Under the pieces are notes generated by a model. It worked only from the letters and a program-made list of their open reading frames with translations. It had not been told where the DNA came from and searched no databases. Of a DNA stretch of 64,000 bases, positions 1 to 8,749 are shown in pieces; within the stretch, counting starts at the first letter, position 1; every line of letters begins with the position of its first letter. This DNA is from an uncultured Eubacteriales bacterium (GTDB taxonomy: Bacteria; Bacillota; Clostridia; Oscillospirales; UMGS1783), in contig CAKSHC010000003.1 of NCBI GenBank assembly GCA_934456365.1, positions 124,001-188,000 on the forward strand. The letters are read 5' to 3'. A program made the position numbers and the translations under genes.

Positions 1-2646
1 GTGTCGGTTGCCCATGAGGGCGCTCCCGCCGAGCAGAACGTGTTCCTCCCCAACTACATCCGCACCTTCTCCGAAAAGGCCCCCTGCCAGGTCGAGGTGC
101 TCTTTGAAAACGGGGTCACCCTCCCCGCAGAAAACGTCAAGCTCGTCATCGGCGAAACCACCTATCCCGCCATCGACGCCCAGCCCGTCGCCCTCCGCAG
201 CGGCGGCGCCAACCGTTGGCTTCTCTCCTTCGACTGCACCGAGGACGCCTCGGGCGGCAAGATCGTGATCGATAATCTCGATGCGGTTGTAGACGTCGGC
301 GGCCACCCCGTCCTCCCCAACGAAGAGGATCGGATCGAGCTGCTGCTCGACCCCCGCACCGACCATCGCCTCGATCCGGAGGTGGATCTTTCGGCGCTGC
401 TGACCGGCTCGCTCCAGTTTATGAACGCCGATACCGGCCGGGTGCTCGGCGGGCAGTATCTGACGGTGGAAACCGATGCGGCCAACGCCAAAAACCGCTT
501 CGCCCTGCGCGGGGCCGAGGGATATCTGTCCCCCAATGGCTTTGCCGAAGCCCCCTACTGGTTCATCCTCAAAGAGGGAACGCGCTCCCGCTATCAGATC
601 TTCTCGGCCGACGGGGCGTATGCCCTGGCCGATTCCGATCAGGGCGGCACCAATACCGCCACCCTCAAGCTCACCCGCGCCCATAGCCTCATCGAGGCCC
701 AGTGGTTCATCACCCGCTCGGGCGAGAAGGAGCCGCTGCGACTGATGCCGCTCGGCGATTCCATCACCTACGGCGTCAATCAGGACGTTTACCTCATCGA
801 TCAGGCTGGCTGCAAGCCGTATCTTGCTTCGATGCTCTTCGCCACCGAGGGCTTCGGCGATCGCGTGATCCTCGTCGGCTCGGTGCGCGCCCAGCGCGCC
901 TTTGAGAGCGAGGAAACGCTCTACCGCGGCGAGGGCCATCCGGGATGGGTCGCCCACAACACCCTTCCCTACGTTTCCTCCATGGGACAGGCCGGTCTGG
1001 ATGAATACATCGACGCCTGGCAGCAAAAATACGCGCCCGATATCATCTGCATGATGATCGGCACCAACGACTGCGGCTATATGACCTCCACCCTCGAGGG
1101 GGTGCAGGAATTCGATCCCACCTTCCAGGGCTGGAAAAACCTCGTCGACCAGATCCTGCGCAACCTCGACGACGACGGCCTTCTTATCGCCGCCACCCCC
1201 ACCCCCCACGGGGATAACCTTCTGCTGGATAAGCTCTATAAGAAGTGGGGTCTGTATCAGAACGCCTACGTCGCCGAAAAGATCGAAGCCGGCGAAACCC
1301 GCCTTGCCGTGGCCGATAACTACGATTATATCGTCCGCTACGCCACCCGGGCGGCCGGCACCTGCTCCGATAACCTCCACCTCTCCCAGTTCGGCTATGA
1401 AAAGATGGCCGAGAGCTACTATAAGGCCATTCTCAAAAAGATGATGGGCATCGACCTCTATGAGGCGGGCCTGACGGTCGAAAAGGTGGAAATGACCGGC
1501 GATAAAACGCTTCTCCTCACCTTCTCCCGCCCCGTCACTCTTGAGGGCTCGCCCTATGTCGCCATCCGCATCGTCGACGAAAACAACGAAATGGTCTGGA
1601 CCGGCGGCGCATGGGGCTCCGGCAGCCCGTATCAGTTCGACGGATCTCTCGCTCCCGTAGCCGGCAATCCCGCCCAGTTTACCTGGACTCTCACCGGCGG
1701 CGGCCCGGCCGGCAATGTCAAAACGCTCCATGAGCTGCTGGCCTATCAGGGCTTCGAAGCCCTGAAGGGCTCCACGGAACCCAAGCTCTGCATCGAGGAA
1801 ACCGATTCGGCCGAGGGCATGTGGCCGTTCGACGGCTATGTGGCCAACCTCTTTGCCGAGCGCGCCGACGGCGGCCGTGATTTCCTGTGTGCCGACCGCG
1901 TGAAGATCGATTGCCTCGACGGCACCTATACCGCTCTCACCCTGCCCACCTATACCGTCACCCTGCCGCAGGGCGAAGGCTTTGCCGCTTCCTTCGAAGA
2001 GGGCAGCGCCGCGCAGGTGACTTACCTCGGCTCGGCCTCCTTCCGCATCGAGCTCGACGCGCGCCACAGCGAGTCGCCCCTCGTGGTCAAGGCAAACGGC
2101 GAGGTGATCCATCCGGTAAACGGGGTCTATACCCTCGAAAACCTCACCGGCAACGCTGCCGTTACCGTGGAGGGCGTGCGCGTCAATAAGCTGGAAGCCA
2201 GCGCCGCGCCCAATCAGATCGATGTGGGCGAGGAAGCTCCCGTCACCGTGACGGTGAACGCTCCCGCTGATCTTTTTGAAGAAGCAAGCCTCAACGGCTC
2301 GCCGCTCGATCCCGGCGCCTTCACCCTGGAGGAAAAAGACGGGAAAACGGTCTTCACCCTTTCGGCCGAAGCCGTGGCCGCGGCCGGAGAAGGGAAGCAT
2401 AAGCTGACCCTTTCCTTCGCCACCGGCGAAGCCGAAGCGGAATTTGAGCTGAAAGCCGCAGGCGGCGATCAGCCCGGCGGCGATCAGCCCGGCGGAGACC
2501 AGCCCGGCGGAGACCAGCCCGGCGGCGATCAGCCCGGCGGCGATCAGCCTCCGACCGGCGACCTGCCCCTCGCGCTGCTCGGCCTTGCTTTGGCCGCCTC
2601 GCTGGCAGGCGCCTGCCTCGCCATCCGCGCGCGCAAAGCCCGCTGA
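1..2646 (+). CDS. Surface-anchored SGNH/GDSL hydrolase, 5'-partial
   Basis: Probable secreted esterase or deacetylase acting on cell-surface or plant glycans. The SGNH blocks are visible: GDSIT with the nucleophile Ser at about residue 254, GTND with Asn at about 356, and the DNLH dyad (Asp about 457, His about 460). Residues about 485-620 form a beta-rich domain that also occurs five times in the next protein, followed by further beta-rich segments. The C-terminus has GGDQP repeats, then PPTGD, a hydrophobic stretch and RARKAR, a sortase-type anchor. No signal peptide is present although the protein has a wall anchor, so the true start lies left of the window and the GTG at base 1 is not taken as the start. 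Substrate is not known. Confidence 0.8.
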   Translation: MSVAHEGAPAEQNVFLPNYIRTFSEKAPCQVEVLFENGVTLPAENVKLVIGETTYPAIDAQPVALRSGGANRWLLSFDCTEDASGGKIVIDNLDAVVDVGGHPVLPNEEDRIELLLDPRTDHRLDPEVDLSALLTGSLQFMNADTGRVLGGQYLTVETDAANAKNRFALRGAEGYLSPNGFAEAPYWFILKEGTRSRYQIFSADGAYALADSDQGGTNTATLKLTRAHSLIEAQWFITRSGEKEPLRLMPLGDSITYGVNQDVYLIDQAGCKPYLASMLFATEGFGDRVILVGSVRAQRAFESEETLYRGEGHPGWVAHNTLPYVSSMGQAGLDEYIDAWQQKYAPDIICMMIGTNDCGYMTSTLEGVQEFDPTFQGWKNLVDQILRNLDDDGLLIAATPTPHGDNLLLDKLYKKWGLYQNAYVAEKIEAGETRLAVADNYDYIVRYATRAAGTCSDNLHLSQFGYEKMAESYYKAILKKMMGIDLYEAGLTVEKVEMTGDKTLLLTFSRPVTLEGSPYVAIRIVDENNEMVWTGGAWGSGSPYQFDGSLAPVAGNPAQFTWTLTGGGPAGNVKTLHELLAYQGFEALKGSTEPKLCIEETDSAEGMWPFDGYVANLFAERADGGRDFLCADRVKIDCLDGTYTALTLPTYTVTLPQGEGFAASFEEGSAAQVTYLGSASFRIELDARHSESPLVVKANGEVIHPVNGVYTLENLTGNAAVTVEGVRVNKLEASAAPNQIDVGEEAPVTVTVNAPADLFEEASLNGSPLDPGAFTLEEKDGKTVFTLSAEAVAAAGEGKHKLTLSFATGEAEAEFELKAAGGDQPGGDQPGGDQPGGDQPGGDQPGGDQPPTGDLPLALLGLALAASLAGACLAIRARKAR

Positions 2647-2660
2647 TTTGACCCCTTTCG

Positions 2661-2700
2661 ACCGGGATTCGGATTTTTCGAATCCCGGTCCTTTTCTTTT
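2661..2700 (+). terminator. Rho-independent terminator
   Basis: A perfect 11-bp stem (2661-2671 with 2679-2689) and a seven-base loop are followed by a T-rich tract CCTTTTCTTTT. It closes the transcript of the surface hydrolase. Confidence 0.85.
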
Positions 2701-2755
2701 GATAAGAATTGCAATATCTAAGATAAATTTAACAATTCTCCTTGTGAAAGAGAAG

Positions 2756-2764
2756 TGGTATAGT
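2756..2764 (+). promoter_or_regulatory. Extended -10 promoter of the second surface protein
   Basis: TGGTATAGT gives a TATAGT -10 with an upstream TGn element. There is no good -35 at 17 bp, which fits an extended -10 promoter. An AAAAGGAGG ribosome binding site follows at about 2803-2811, upstream of the ATG at 2819. The call is by eye. Confidence 0.5.
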
Positions 2765-2818
2765 AAAAACATACCGGGGGAAGGCCCTGCCCTTCCCACC
2801 CGAAAAGGAGGATTTGTC

Positions 2819-5800
2819 ATGCAAAAGGCAAAGCGTATCTTGGCACTGGTCCTGTGCACCGTCATGGTGCTCGGTCTGGCCGTGCTGAGCACCCCCGTTT
2901 CCGCCGTGGAAAAGCCCACGGAGATCTCGCTCGTCCGGGCCGAGCAGAGGAGCGAAAAATCGCTCGATCTCTATTTCTCATCCAATGTTCATTTCCTGAC
3001 CGAAAAAACGTCGGGCAGTGTGTATGCCGCCGTTCGTATCGTGGACGGGGAAGACACCCAGAATCTGGTTTGGCATACTGAGGAGGGTTCCACCACCCGC
3101 ACCCCGCTTCAGTGGGGCGGCAGCCTCTCCTATTTCAAGGCCGACGGGTCGCAGACCCAGTTCCCGGCCGAGGTCGATTTTCCGGCTGAGAAGGCTCACC
3201 TTCGCTTCACCTTCTACAACAGCTCGAAGGTCACCGTCGGCGGGGAAGAGATCAGCACCCTTTCCGCCATCCGCTCTCTCGTCGCCGAGGGCGGCGCCTA
3301 TGAAGGCAAAAAGGTGATGTTCTGTCTCGAGGAGCTCAATGTCAACAGCGTCACCGCCGCCGGCAGCGGCTGGCTGGAAACCGTCGTCCTCTCGGCGGAC
3401 GATACCGCGGTCAAGCTCCAGGCCACCAAGCCCGCCAAAGCAAATTCGCTGGACGGCTCCTACTGCGAAATTTCGCAGCCCCTGCAGCTCACCGACGTCG
3501 ATTGCTACGGCGGCAATCAGTTCGTGTTCTCCTTCAGTGAGCCGGTTTCCTTCCTGAAAAGCGGGCTTTCCGCCTTCGTCACCCTCATCGACGCCCAGCA
3601 GAACTTCCTGAAAAACGAGGCCGGGCAGATCTACCAGTGGCAGATCAGCGGGCTTACCGCCTACGGCTCCGACGGAAAGGCCATCTGCGGCAATCTCAAT
3701 CCCAACAGCCAGATCGACGCGAGCGTGAAATCCATCGACGCCATCTCGGCGCTGGCCGATGGCATTGAGGGCGCGCAGGTTGTGGTGCGCCTCGAGGAGG
3801 TCAACGGCTTTAGCGGCACGATCGACGAGCTGAGCGTTTCCAACCTCAAGAAGAGCGGCCGGGTGGATTCCGTTTTCGCCTCCGATCCCGCCTGCGTGAG
3901 CGCCCTGTGGGACGGTACCTCCGCCACCCTTACCCCCAACCGTCGCCTGATGGCTACCTCGGATGTTTCGAGCGATCGCTGCTTTGCCGCGATTCGCGTC
4001 CATGAGGGCGCCGTCACGGTGGAATATGCCAAGGTCGTCGGCCGCAATCAGATCGAATTCAAGTTCTCCGAGCCGGTCAACCTCAATGCCGCCGGCGTGA
4101 GCGCCGGGTATTATATCCGCCTGGTCAATTCCGCCAACGAAGCCGGCTCCAATGCCGCCGGCAAGCCCTATTCCTGGGCCGGCACCGTTTCGGCTACCGG
4201 CGAAGACACCGTCTATCTCTTCACTCTGACCGACTTCAATCTCGGCCTGCGCGGCATCGCCGATATCTTCTCCCTTCTGCGCACCGATGAAGCCGCCGCC
4301 GGGCTCACTCCCAAGCTGGCGCTGTCGCAGTCGCTGCCGGCCGGCGCGGGCGAGCTCAAGGGCCTTGTCGACAACATTTCTTCCCTCGACGGCAATCGCT
4401 TCCTGCTCTCCAACCGTCCCGCCTTCGACGGGTGCTTCACCGAGATCATCGGTACCTCGTCCGACGAGCTGACCGTCGCCGGGATCTCGATGATCAACGA
4501 CGATTCCCTGCGTGTCGAGTTTTCCGAGCCGGTCGTGATGGCCGCGGTCGAGCCCTTTATGGCCCTGCGTCTTGTGAACGACAGTCAGGAGCTCGTCTGG
4601 GACGGCTCCACTCCGCTCCAGTTCACCGGCTCCTATGAATGGGTGTCCGAGGAGAATAAGGCCCTGATCTGGACGCTGGACCGCACCCAGCCCAACTGCA
4701 CCAAATATTCCGTCTGGTCGATCACCGATATTCTCCGCCGCGCCGGCGGCCTGAGCGCCTTTGAGGCCTCTGCCCGCTTCGGCATCGAGGAGAAGACCGA
4801 CGCCGCCCAGGGCTTTACCGTCAGCACCACCAACGGCGCGATCGATAACATCACCACCGCCGACTTCCGTCCGCTTTCGGCCTCCTATGCCCCGTCGGAT
4901 AAATGGGCCGCCCTTTATCTTGCGGTGGCCTTGCCCGAACCGGCTCTCACACTGGAAAAGGTTGAGCTTCTGAACGAAAAGGAGCTGCTGCTCACCTTCT
5001 CCGAGCCCATTGTCCTGCAGGGCTCGCCCTTCGCCGGTGTTCGGGTGGTCAACGATTCCTTCAAGCTCCAGCGCGATGAAGAAGGGAAGTACCTCCAGTG
5101 GAACGGCTCCCTTGCCCCCGTGGACGGCAATCCCAACCAGCTCAAGTGGACTCTGACCGGAAACCTCTACGGCGTCACCGGCCTCAGCGAGATCCTTCGC
5201 TTCTCGGCCGGAAGCCTGAGCGATTTCTCGGATCAGCTCATTCGATTCTGCCTCGAGGAAACTCCCCCCAAGGATGACGTCGAGCCCTTCCATTTCCTCG
5301 CCGGCAATAAGAAGATCAGCAACATCACCTATACCGACTCTCCGCTTTGCCTGGACGCCTCCCTGCGCGCCGGCACGGATAGCTACGACGGCGTGTATCG
5401 GGAGATCCTCCTCCCTGTCGCCACCGTCACGCTGCCGCAGGGCGAGGGCTTTGTGGCCTCCTTTGAGGAAGGGAACGGAGAGATCCCCTTCGGGCAGAAT
5501 GTTTCCTTCCGCCTTTCGATCAGCGAGAAATACGATGATGCCGGCCTGATCGTTAAGGCAAACGGACAGCCGCTCACCGCCGAAAACGGAATGTATACCG
5601 TGGAAAACGTTACCGAAAACGTGAACGTCACAGTCGAGGGCCTTGTCGTTCGTCGGGTTTCTCCCGAAAAGAAGGAAGGCACCGAGCAGAAGCTCGGCGA
5701 GCTCAAGGATCTCACACTGATCTTTGCCGGCCCTGCCGAGAAATTCGAAGCCCTCTCTCTCGACGGAAAGCCTCTTACGCTCAATTCCGATTTCACGGTT

Positions 5801-6034
5801 GTCTCCGAGGGCAGCGGAATGAAGATCGTCCTCAAAGCGAGCGCCCTGGAGGGGCTCAAGGCGGGTGAGCATCAGCTCAATCTGAGCTTCGCCTTCGGCG
5901 AGTCCGAGGTCAGCATCTCTCTTGCCCCCGCCACCCCGCCGACCGGCGATACGGTCTTCGCCACGCTGATCGTGCTGGCACTGGCCGGAATGGGCCTGTC
6001 CGTCCTGTTCGTCCTTCGCAGAAAAGAGCAGTAA
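2819..6034 (+). CDS. Large cell-wall-anchored surface protein with five repeat domains
   Basis: 1071-residue exported protein of unknown function. An N-terminal signal peptide (about residues 1-30, cleaved near SAVE) starts at the ATG at 2819, which has AAAAGGAGG just upstream; the frame stays open further left but has no signal there. The body holds about five degenerate copies of a 150-170 residue domain marked by an FSEPV-like motif, an IRLVN/VRIVD strand and a closing CLEE/LEE motif. The last copy and the C-terminal beta domains closely match the C-terminal half of the upstream SGNH protein, so the two are paralogues. It ends in PPTGD, a hydrophobic segment and RRKEQ, a sortase-type anchor. 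No catalytic motif was seen; an adhesin or substrate-binding role is inference. Confidence 0.8.
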   Translation: MQKAKRILALVLCTVMVLGLAVLSTPVSAVEKPTEISLVRAEQRSEKSLDLYFSSNVHFLTEKTSGSVYAAVRIVDGEDTQNLVWHTEEGSTTRTPLQWGGSLSYFKADGSQTQFPAEVDFPAEKAHLRFTFYNSSKVTVGGEEISTLSAIRSLVAEGGAYEGKKVMFCLEELNVNSVTAAGSGWLETVVLSADDTAVKLQATKPAKANSLDGSYCEISQPLQLTDVDCYGGNQFVFSFSEPVSFLKSGLSAFVTLIDAQQNFLKNEAGQIYQWQISGLTAYGSDGKAICGNLNPNSQIDASVKSIDAISALADGIEGAQVVVRLEEVNGFSGTIDELSVSNLKKSGRVDSVFASDPACVSALWDGTSATLTPNRRLMATSDVSSDRCFAAIRVHEGAVTVEYAKVVGRNQIEFKFSEPVNLNAAGVSAGYYIRLVNSANEAGSNAAGKPYSWAGTVSATGEDTVYLFTLTDFNLGLRGIADIFSLLRTDEAAAGLTPKLALSQSLPAGAGELKGLVDNISSLDGNRFLLSNRPAFDGCFTEIIGTSSDELTVAGISMINDDSLRVEFSEPVVMAAVEPFMALRLVNDSQELVWDGSTPLQFTGSYEWVSEENKALIWTLDRTQPNCTKYSVWSITDILRRAGGLSAFEASARFGIEEKTDAAQGFTVSTTNGAIDNITTADFRPLSASYAPSDKWAALYLAVALPEPALTLEKVELLNEKELLLTFSEPIVLQGSPFAGVRVVNDSFKLQRDEEGKYLQWNGSLAPVDGNPNQLKWTLTGNLYGVTGLSEILRFSAGSLSDFSDQLIRFCLEETPPKDDVEPFHFLAGNKKISNITYTDSPLCLDASLRAGTDSYDGVYREILLPVATVTLPQGEGFVASFEEGNGEIPFGQNVSFRLSISEKYDDAGLIVKANGQPLTAENGMYTVENVTENVNVTVEGLVVRRVSPEKKEGTEQKLGELKDLTLIFAGPAEKFEALSLDGKPLTLNSDFTVVSEGSGMKIVLKASALEGLKAGEHQLNLSFAFGESEVSISLAPATPPTGDTVFATLIVLALAGMGLSVLFVLRRKEQ

Positions 6035-6039
6035 CATCC

Positions 6040-6098
6040 AAAAGAGCGCCGGATTTCCGGCGCTCTTTTTCAAAGGGCCGGGATTTCCCCGGCCCTTT
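6040..6098 (+). terminator. Two consecutive terminator hairpins
   Basis: The first hairpin (6041-6070) pairs AAAGAGCGCCGGA with TCCGGCGCTCTTT and runs into a T-tract. A second GC-rich hairpin follows at 6072-6098. The pair can stop both the surface-protein transcript and the convergent regulator transcript. Confidence 0.8.
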
Positions 6099-6149
6099 CT
6101 GTTTTTTGTGCTTTGTCATTTGCAGCTCAGAACAAAAATGCTCCTGCGA

Positions 6150-7481
6150 TTATTCTGCCGGGATATACCGACTGTTTCTTGCCCGTCCATCCTGTAAAAG
6201 CAGACCGGTTTTGACCATTTTCCGGATCAGCCGGGAAGCGGTGGATGCGCTGACGCCAAGAAGCTTCTCAGCCTCCGGCCGTGTAATGGCGCCATGCTCC
6301 CGGACATAAGCCAGCACGCGCTGTTCATCTCTGTCCGGTTCCAAAACAGGCGTAATATTCTTGGTCGACGCGGGGGCGGCCTTTGTCTCATATTTTGCGT
6401 TGATGTTAGGCAGAGTGATCTTAAAGCTGTTCTTTGTGGTGGAAATCACAGGCTTTTCCGAAGCGCTCTCATAGGCCTCCATGATTTTTGTAAGCCCGGT
6501 GCCGTATGCCTCAATCAGATGCAGCCGATAAAAAACATTGGCGAGATTTTGGTTTCTGCACACAGAGATACCGGCCAAAACATCCTCCAGATCGATTCCG
6601 GGCATAAGCCCGCCAATGGACACAAACTCAATGCGATCATCATAAAGGCTGATCAGGGCGCTGGCGCTGAACGAATAGTCCCGGTGGACGAGGAGGTTCA
6701 GCAGCGCCTCTCTGACGGCAATCACCGGATAGTCCCGAACATCAATGCGTGAGAGCTTTTCAATGGTGGCACGGGTCTGATTGCGAAAGTCAATATACTC
6801 ATAGACATCATTCATCTGCTTCATCAGAGAACCGCCAAACTCCCGGCGATCCTTGAAAATCATCTGTTTGGTTCCCTGGAAAACAGCCACCTTGATCGTG
6901 TGGGGATTCTGGTCGGATAGGAGAAGGGCCAGATTGCTGTATAGGCCGTCATTGTCCACGAGCTTTAGCGTGCGCATTTGCTGCGGTCCGAACTCCACTT
7001 TACGGAATTGAAATTCCTTTTCAGCGGCCTCGAATGTAAGCTCCTGATCCAGGCTGCGCATCGTTTCAAAGCGGTCTCCGTCCGTTTCCTTGATCATGCG
7101 GCGAATGGCGGTATCGGTGGCCGGGACAGAGGAATAGCCCTGCCGGACATAGACCCCCTCCGGGCGCATTCCCTTTTTGGCGATGTAATATGGACGATCG
7201 GTGCCGCGCTGGACCTGGATTTCAATGATTTTCTTTCCGGCTTCCTCAACGGTCCTGTAGTGAAGAAACATGGTGACATCCGGCTTGATGGAATCCCGGA
7301 CCATGTTGCTGACTTGCAGCGCCGTGCCGTCCGGGTCATCCAAACCGACCACTTCACCGTCATCCCGAACGCCGATATACAGCGTGCCGCCATCACTGTT
7401 TGCAAAGGCAATGATTTCCTTCTTGAGGTCGTCCGCAACAATCGATTTCAATTCTACGGTTTCACTTTCCTGATAAGGCAT
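6150..7481 (-). CDS. AlbA_2 (Schlafen-type) domain regulator with winged helix
   Basis: 443-residue putative transcriptional regulator or nucleic-acid-binding protein. Residues 1-115 match the AlbA_2/Schlafen domain (E-L-K near residue 10, FANSDGGTLYIGVRDDG, then GLDD). The middle (about 200-340) resembles the ATP-binding C-terminal part of RecG-like divergent AAA proteins (EALLNLLVHRDY). Residues about 385-443 form a winged helix (ITRPEAEKLLGVSASTASRL). The ATG at 7481 has GAAGGAG upstream. The gene is clearly less GC-rich than its neighbours, suggesting transfer. Its promoter is covered by four copies of an inverted motif, consistent with autoregulation. Members are common accessory genes in Clostridia and the biological role is unclear. 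Confidence 0.8.
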   Translation of the reverse strand: MPYQESETVELKSIVADDLKKEIIAFANSDGGTLYIGVRDDGEVVGLDDPDGTALQVSNMVRDSIKPDVTMFLHYRTVEEAGKKIIEIQVQRGTDRPYYIAKKGMRPEGVYVRQGYSSVPATDTAIRRMIKETDGDRFETMRSLDQELTFEAAEKEFQFRKVEFGPQQMRTLKLVDNDGLYSNLALLLSDQNPHTIKVAVFQGTKQMIFKDRREFGGSLMKQMNDVYEYIDFRNQTRATIEKLSRIDVRDYPVIAVREALLNLLVHRDYSFSASALISLYDDRIEFVSIGGLMPGIDLEDVLAGISVCRNQNLANVFYRLHLIEAYGTGLTKIMEAYESASEKPVISTTKNSFKITLPNINAKYETKAAPASTKNITPVLEPDRDEQRVLAYVREHGAITRPEAEKLLGVSASTASRLIRKMVKTGLLLQDGRARNSRYIPAE

Positions 7482-7505
7482 ACCGTCAACTCCTTCGGCA
7501 AAGTT

Positions 7506-7582
7506 ATCTCGTCATTATTATAATGAATCTCGTCAATAAAGTCAACGTATTTGACGAGATATAAAAGAAATGATGACGAGAT
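7506..7582 (-). promoter_or_regulatory. Consensus promoter with four nested operator half-sites
   Basis: Reading the minus strand, TTGACT (7545-7540), a 17-bp spacer and TATAAT (7522-7517) form a near-perfect sigma-A promoter for the AlbA_2 gene. Four decamers surround it: ATCTCGTCAT at 7506-7515, ATCTCGTCAA at 7527-7536, TTGACGAGAT at 7551-7560 and ATGACGAGAT at 7573-7582. The outer two and the inner two are exact reverse complements about the same centre near 7544. A fifth near-copy, TTCTCGTCAA, is at 7644-7653. Confidence 0.8.
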
Positions 7583-7724
7583 ATTTTGATTGTTCCCCTA
7601 TTTCCAGGGAATTATCGCCTGCCGCGCAAAAGGGAATACGATTTTCTCGTCAATCATCTCATCCCATCATCGCATAAAGGATGGGACGATTTCTTCGAAC
7701 CCTGGTTCTTTTTTCTTTTACTTC

Positions 7725-7964
7725 TTCTCTTTTTATCTTTGCCGGAATTTGATGGTTGAAACAGGCAAAAACCTGCAGAGCCGGGAGAAAGGCGCGCCCC
7801 GCAGCGTACTTATGGTACGTGAGGGGGCTTCTTCAAGCTCTTGTTTTGGCTCTTTTGCGTTTTCTCTTTTTATCTCTGCCGGAGCTTGATGGCTGAAACG
7901 GACAAAAACCTGCAGAGCCGGGAGAAAGGCGCGCCCCGTAGCGTACCTTGGGTACGTGAGGGGT
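7725..7964. repeat. Two copies of a ~103-bp intergenic repeat, 137 bp apart
   Basis: Copy 1 (7725-7827) and copy 2 (7862-7964) align without gaps at a constant offset of 137, with roughly 10-15 differences. Each ends in a small inverted repeat, GTAC..GTACGT. Short open frames cross both copies, but differences between copies change residues freely, so coding is doubtful. The rest of the 7482-8105 gap holds the promoter above and no gene that I can support. Similar intergenic elements may occur elsewhere in the genome; this window shows only these two. Confidence 0.7.
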
Positions 7965-8040
7965 CGCCTTTCCCCGGGAGCAAAAAGAAGTTCTTTCCCG
8001 AACAGGCGTTGTGTTATCGCTGCGTAATAGATAAGAAGAA

Positions 8041-8061
8041 GGCCGGGTGGTTTCTCCCGGC
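8041..8061 (-). terminator. Possible terminator of the alarmone synthetase operon
   Basis: On the minus strand GGCCGGG and CCCGGCC pair around an eight-base loop and are followed by TTCTTCTT. The T-tract is imperfect. Confidence 0.5.
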
Positions 8062-8105
8062 CCCTGTTATGTTTCTTTTTGCGTTCTGCGGGAATTTTGC
8101 CCGTT

Positions 8106-8735
8106 TCAATTTTCGGAGGCTTTAATGCGCAAATACATATCCTGCATCTGCCGGTCGATCTCGGCGATCTTGTCGGCGCAGGCCAGCATTTCCTCGTTGA
8201 TCCCCTGCGGGAGCTTGGATTTATCGGCCTTGTAGCGGATGTCGTGCTCGAGGCTCGCCCAAAAATCCATCGCCACGGTGCGCAGCTGAATCTCGGCACA
8301 GGCCGATTCGGTGCGGTCGGAAAGATAAACCGGCACCCGGATGTCCAGATGCAGCGAGCGATAGCCGTTGTAGTTGGGCGTTTGAATGTAGTCCTGCCGC
8401 TTGACGATCTCCACATCCTTCTGCCGTTCAAACATCTCGGCCACACGATACACATCGTTGATGTAGTGGCATACCACCCGAACCCCCGCCAGATCGTTGA
8501 CCGCCTCCCTTGCTGCCGCTACCGTAATCGGCAGCCCCTTGCGGGACAGCTTGGCGGCAATGCTCCGGGCCGATTTTACCCGGCTTTCAATATGGTGAAT
8601 CGGGTTGCGGGCATAAAGCACACTGAATTCGCTGTCAAGGATCTCAAACTTCAGTGCCAGCTGCTTGGCCGCCGATTCGTAAAGATTTTGCAGGATGAGA
8701 AATTCCTGCGAGTCGAAAGCTCCGGATGCCTCCAT
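8106..8735 (-). CDS. Small alarmone synthetase (RelA/SpoT-domain GTP pyrophosphokinase)
   Basis: 209-residue cytoplasmic (p)ppGpp synthetase of the small (RelQ/RelP-like) type, lacking hydrolase, TGS and ACT domains. Synthetase motifs are visible: HHIESRVKSARSI, DLAGVRVVCHYINDVY, TPNYNGYRSLHLDI and EIQLRTVAMDFWASLEHDI. The ATG at 8735 follows AAAGGAG at a normal distance; longer in-frame starts lie inside the kinase gene. It sits 14 bp after the histidine kinase stop and probably shares its transcript, linking a two-component signal to stringent signalling. A single-domain protein cannot degrade ppGpp, so hydrolysis must come from elsewhere in the genome. Confidence 0.9.
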   Translation of the reverse strand: MEASGAFDSQEFLILQNLYESAAKQLALKFEILDSEFSVLYARNPIHHIESRVKSARSIAAKLSRKGLPITVAAAREAVNDLAGVRVVCHYINDVYRVAEMFERQKDVEIVKRQDYIQTPNYNGYRSLHLDIRVPVYLSDRTESACAEIQLRTVAMDFWASLEHDIRYKADKSKLPQGINEEMLACADKIAEIDRQMQDMYLRIKASEN

Positions 8736-8749
8736 CTTGATTTCTCCTT

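Noticed and set aside
2978..6073. Very long open frame on the minus strand opposite the second surface protein
   Set aside because: No signal peptide, RBS or motif; low-complexity Gly/Ala/Glu content is the expected shadow of a GC-rich gene.
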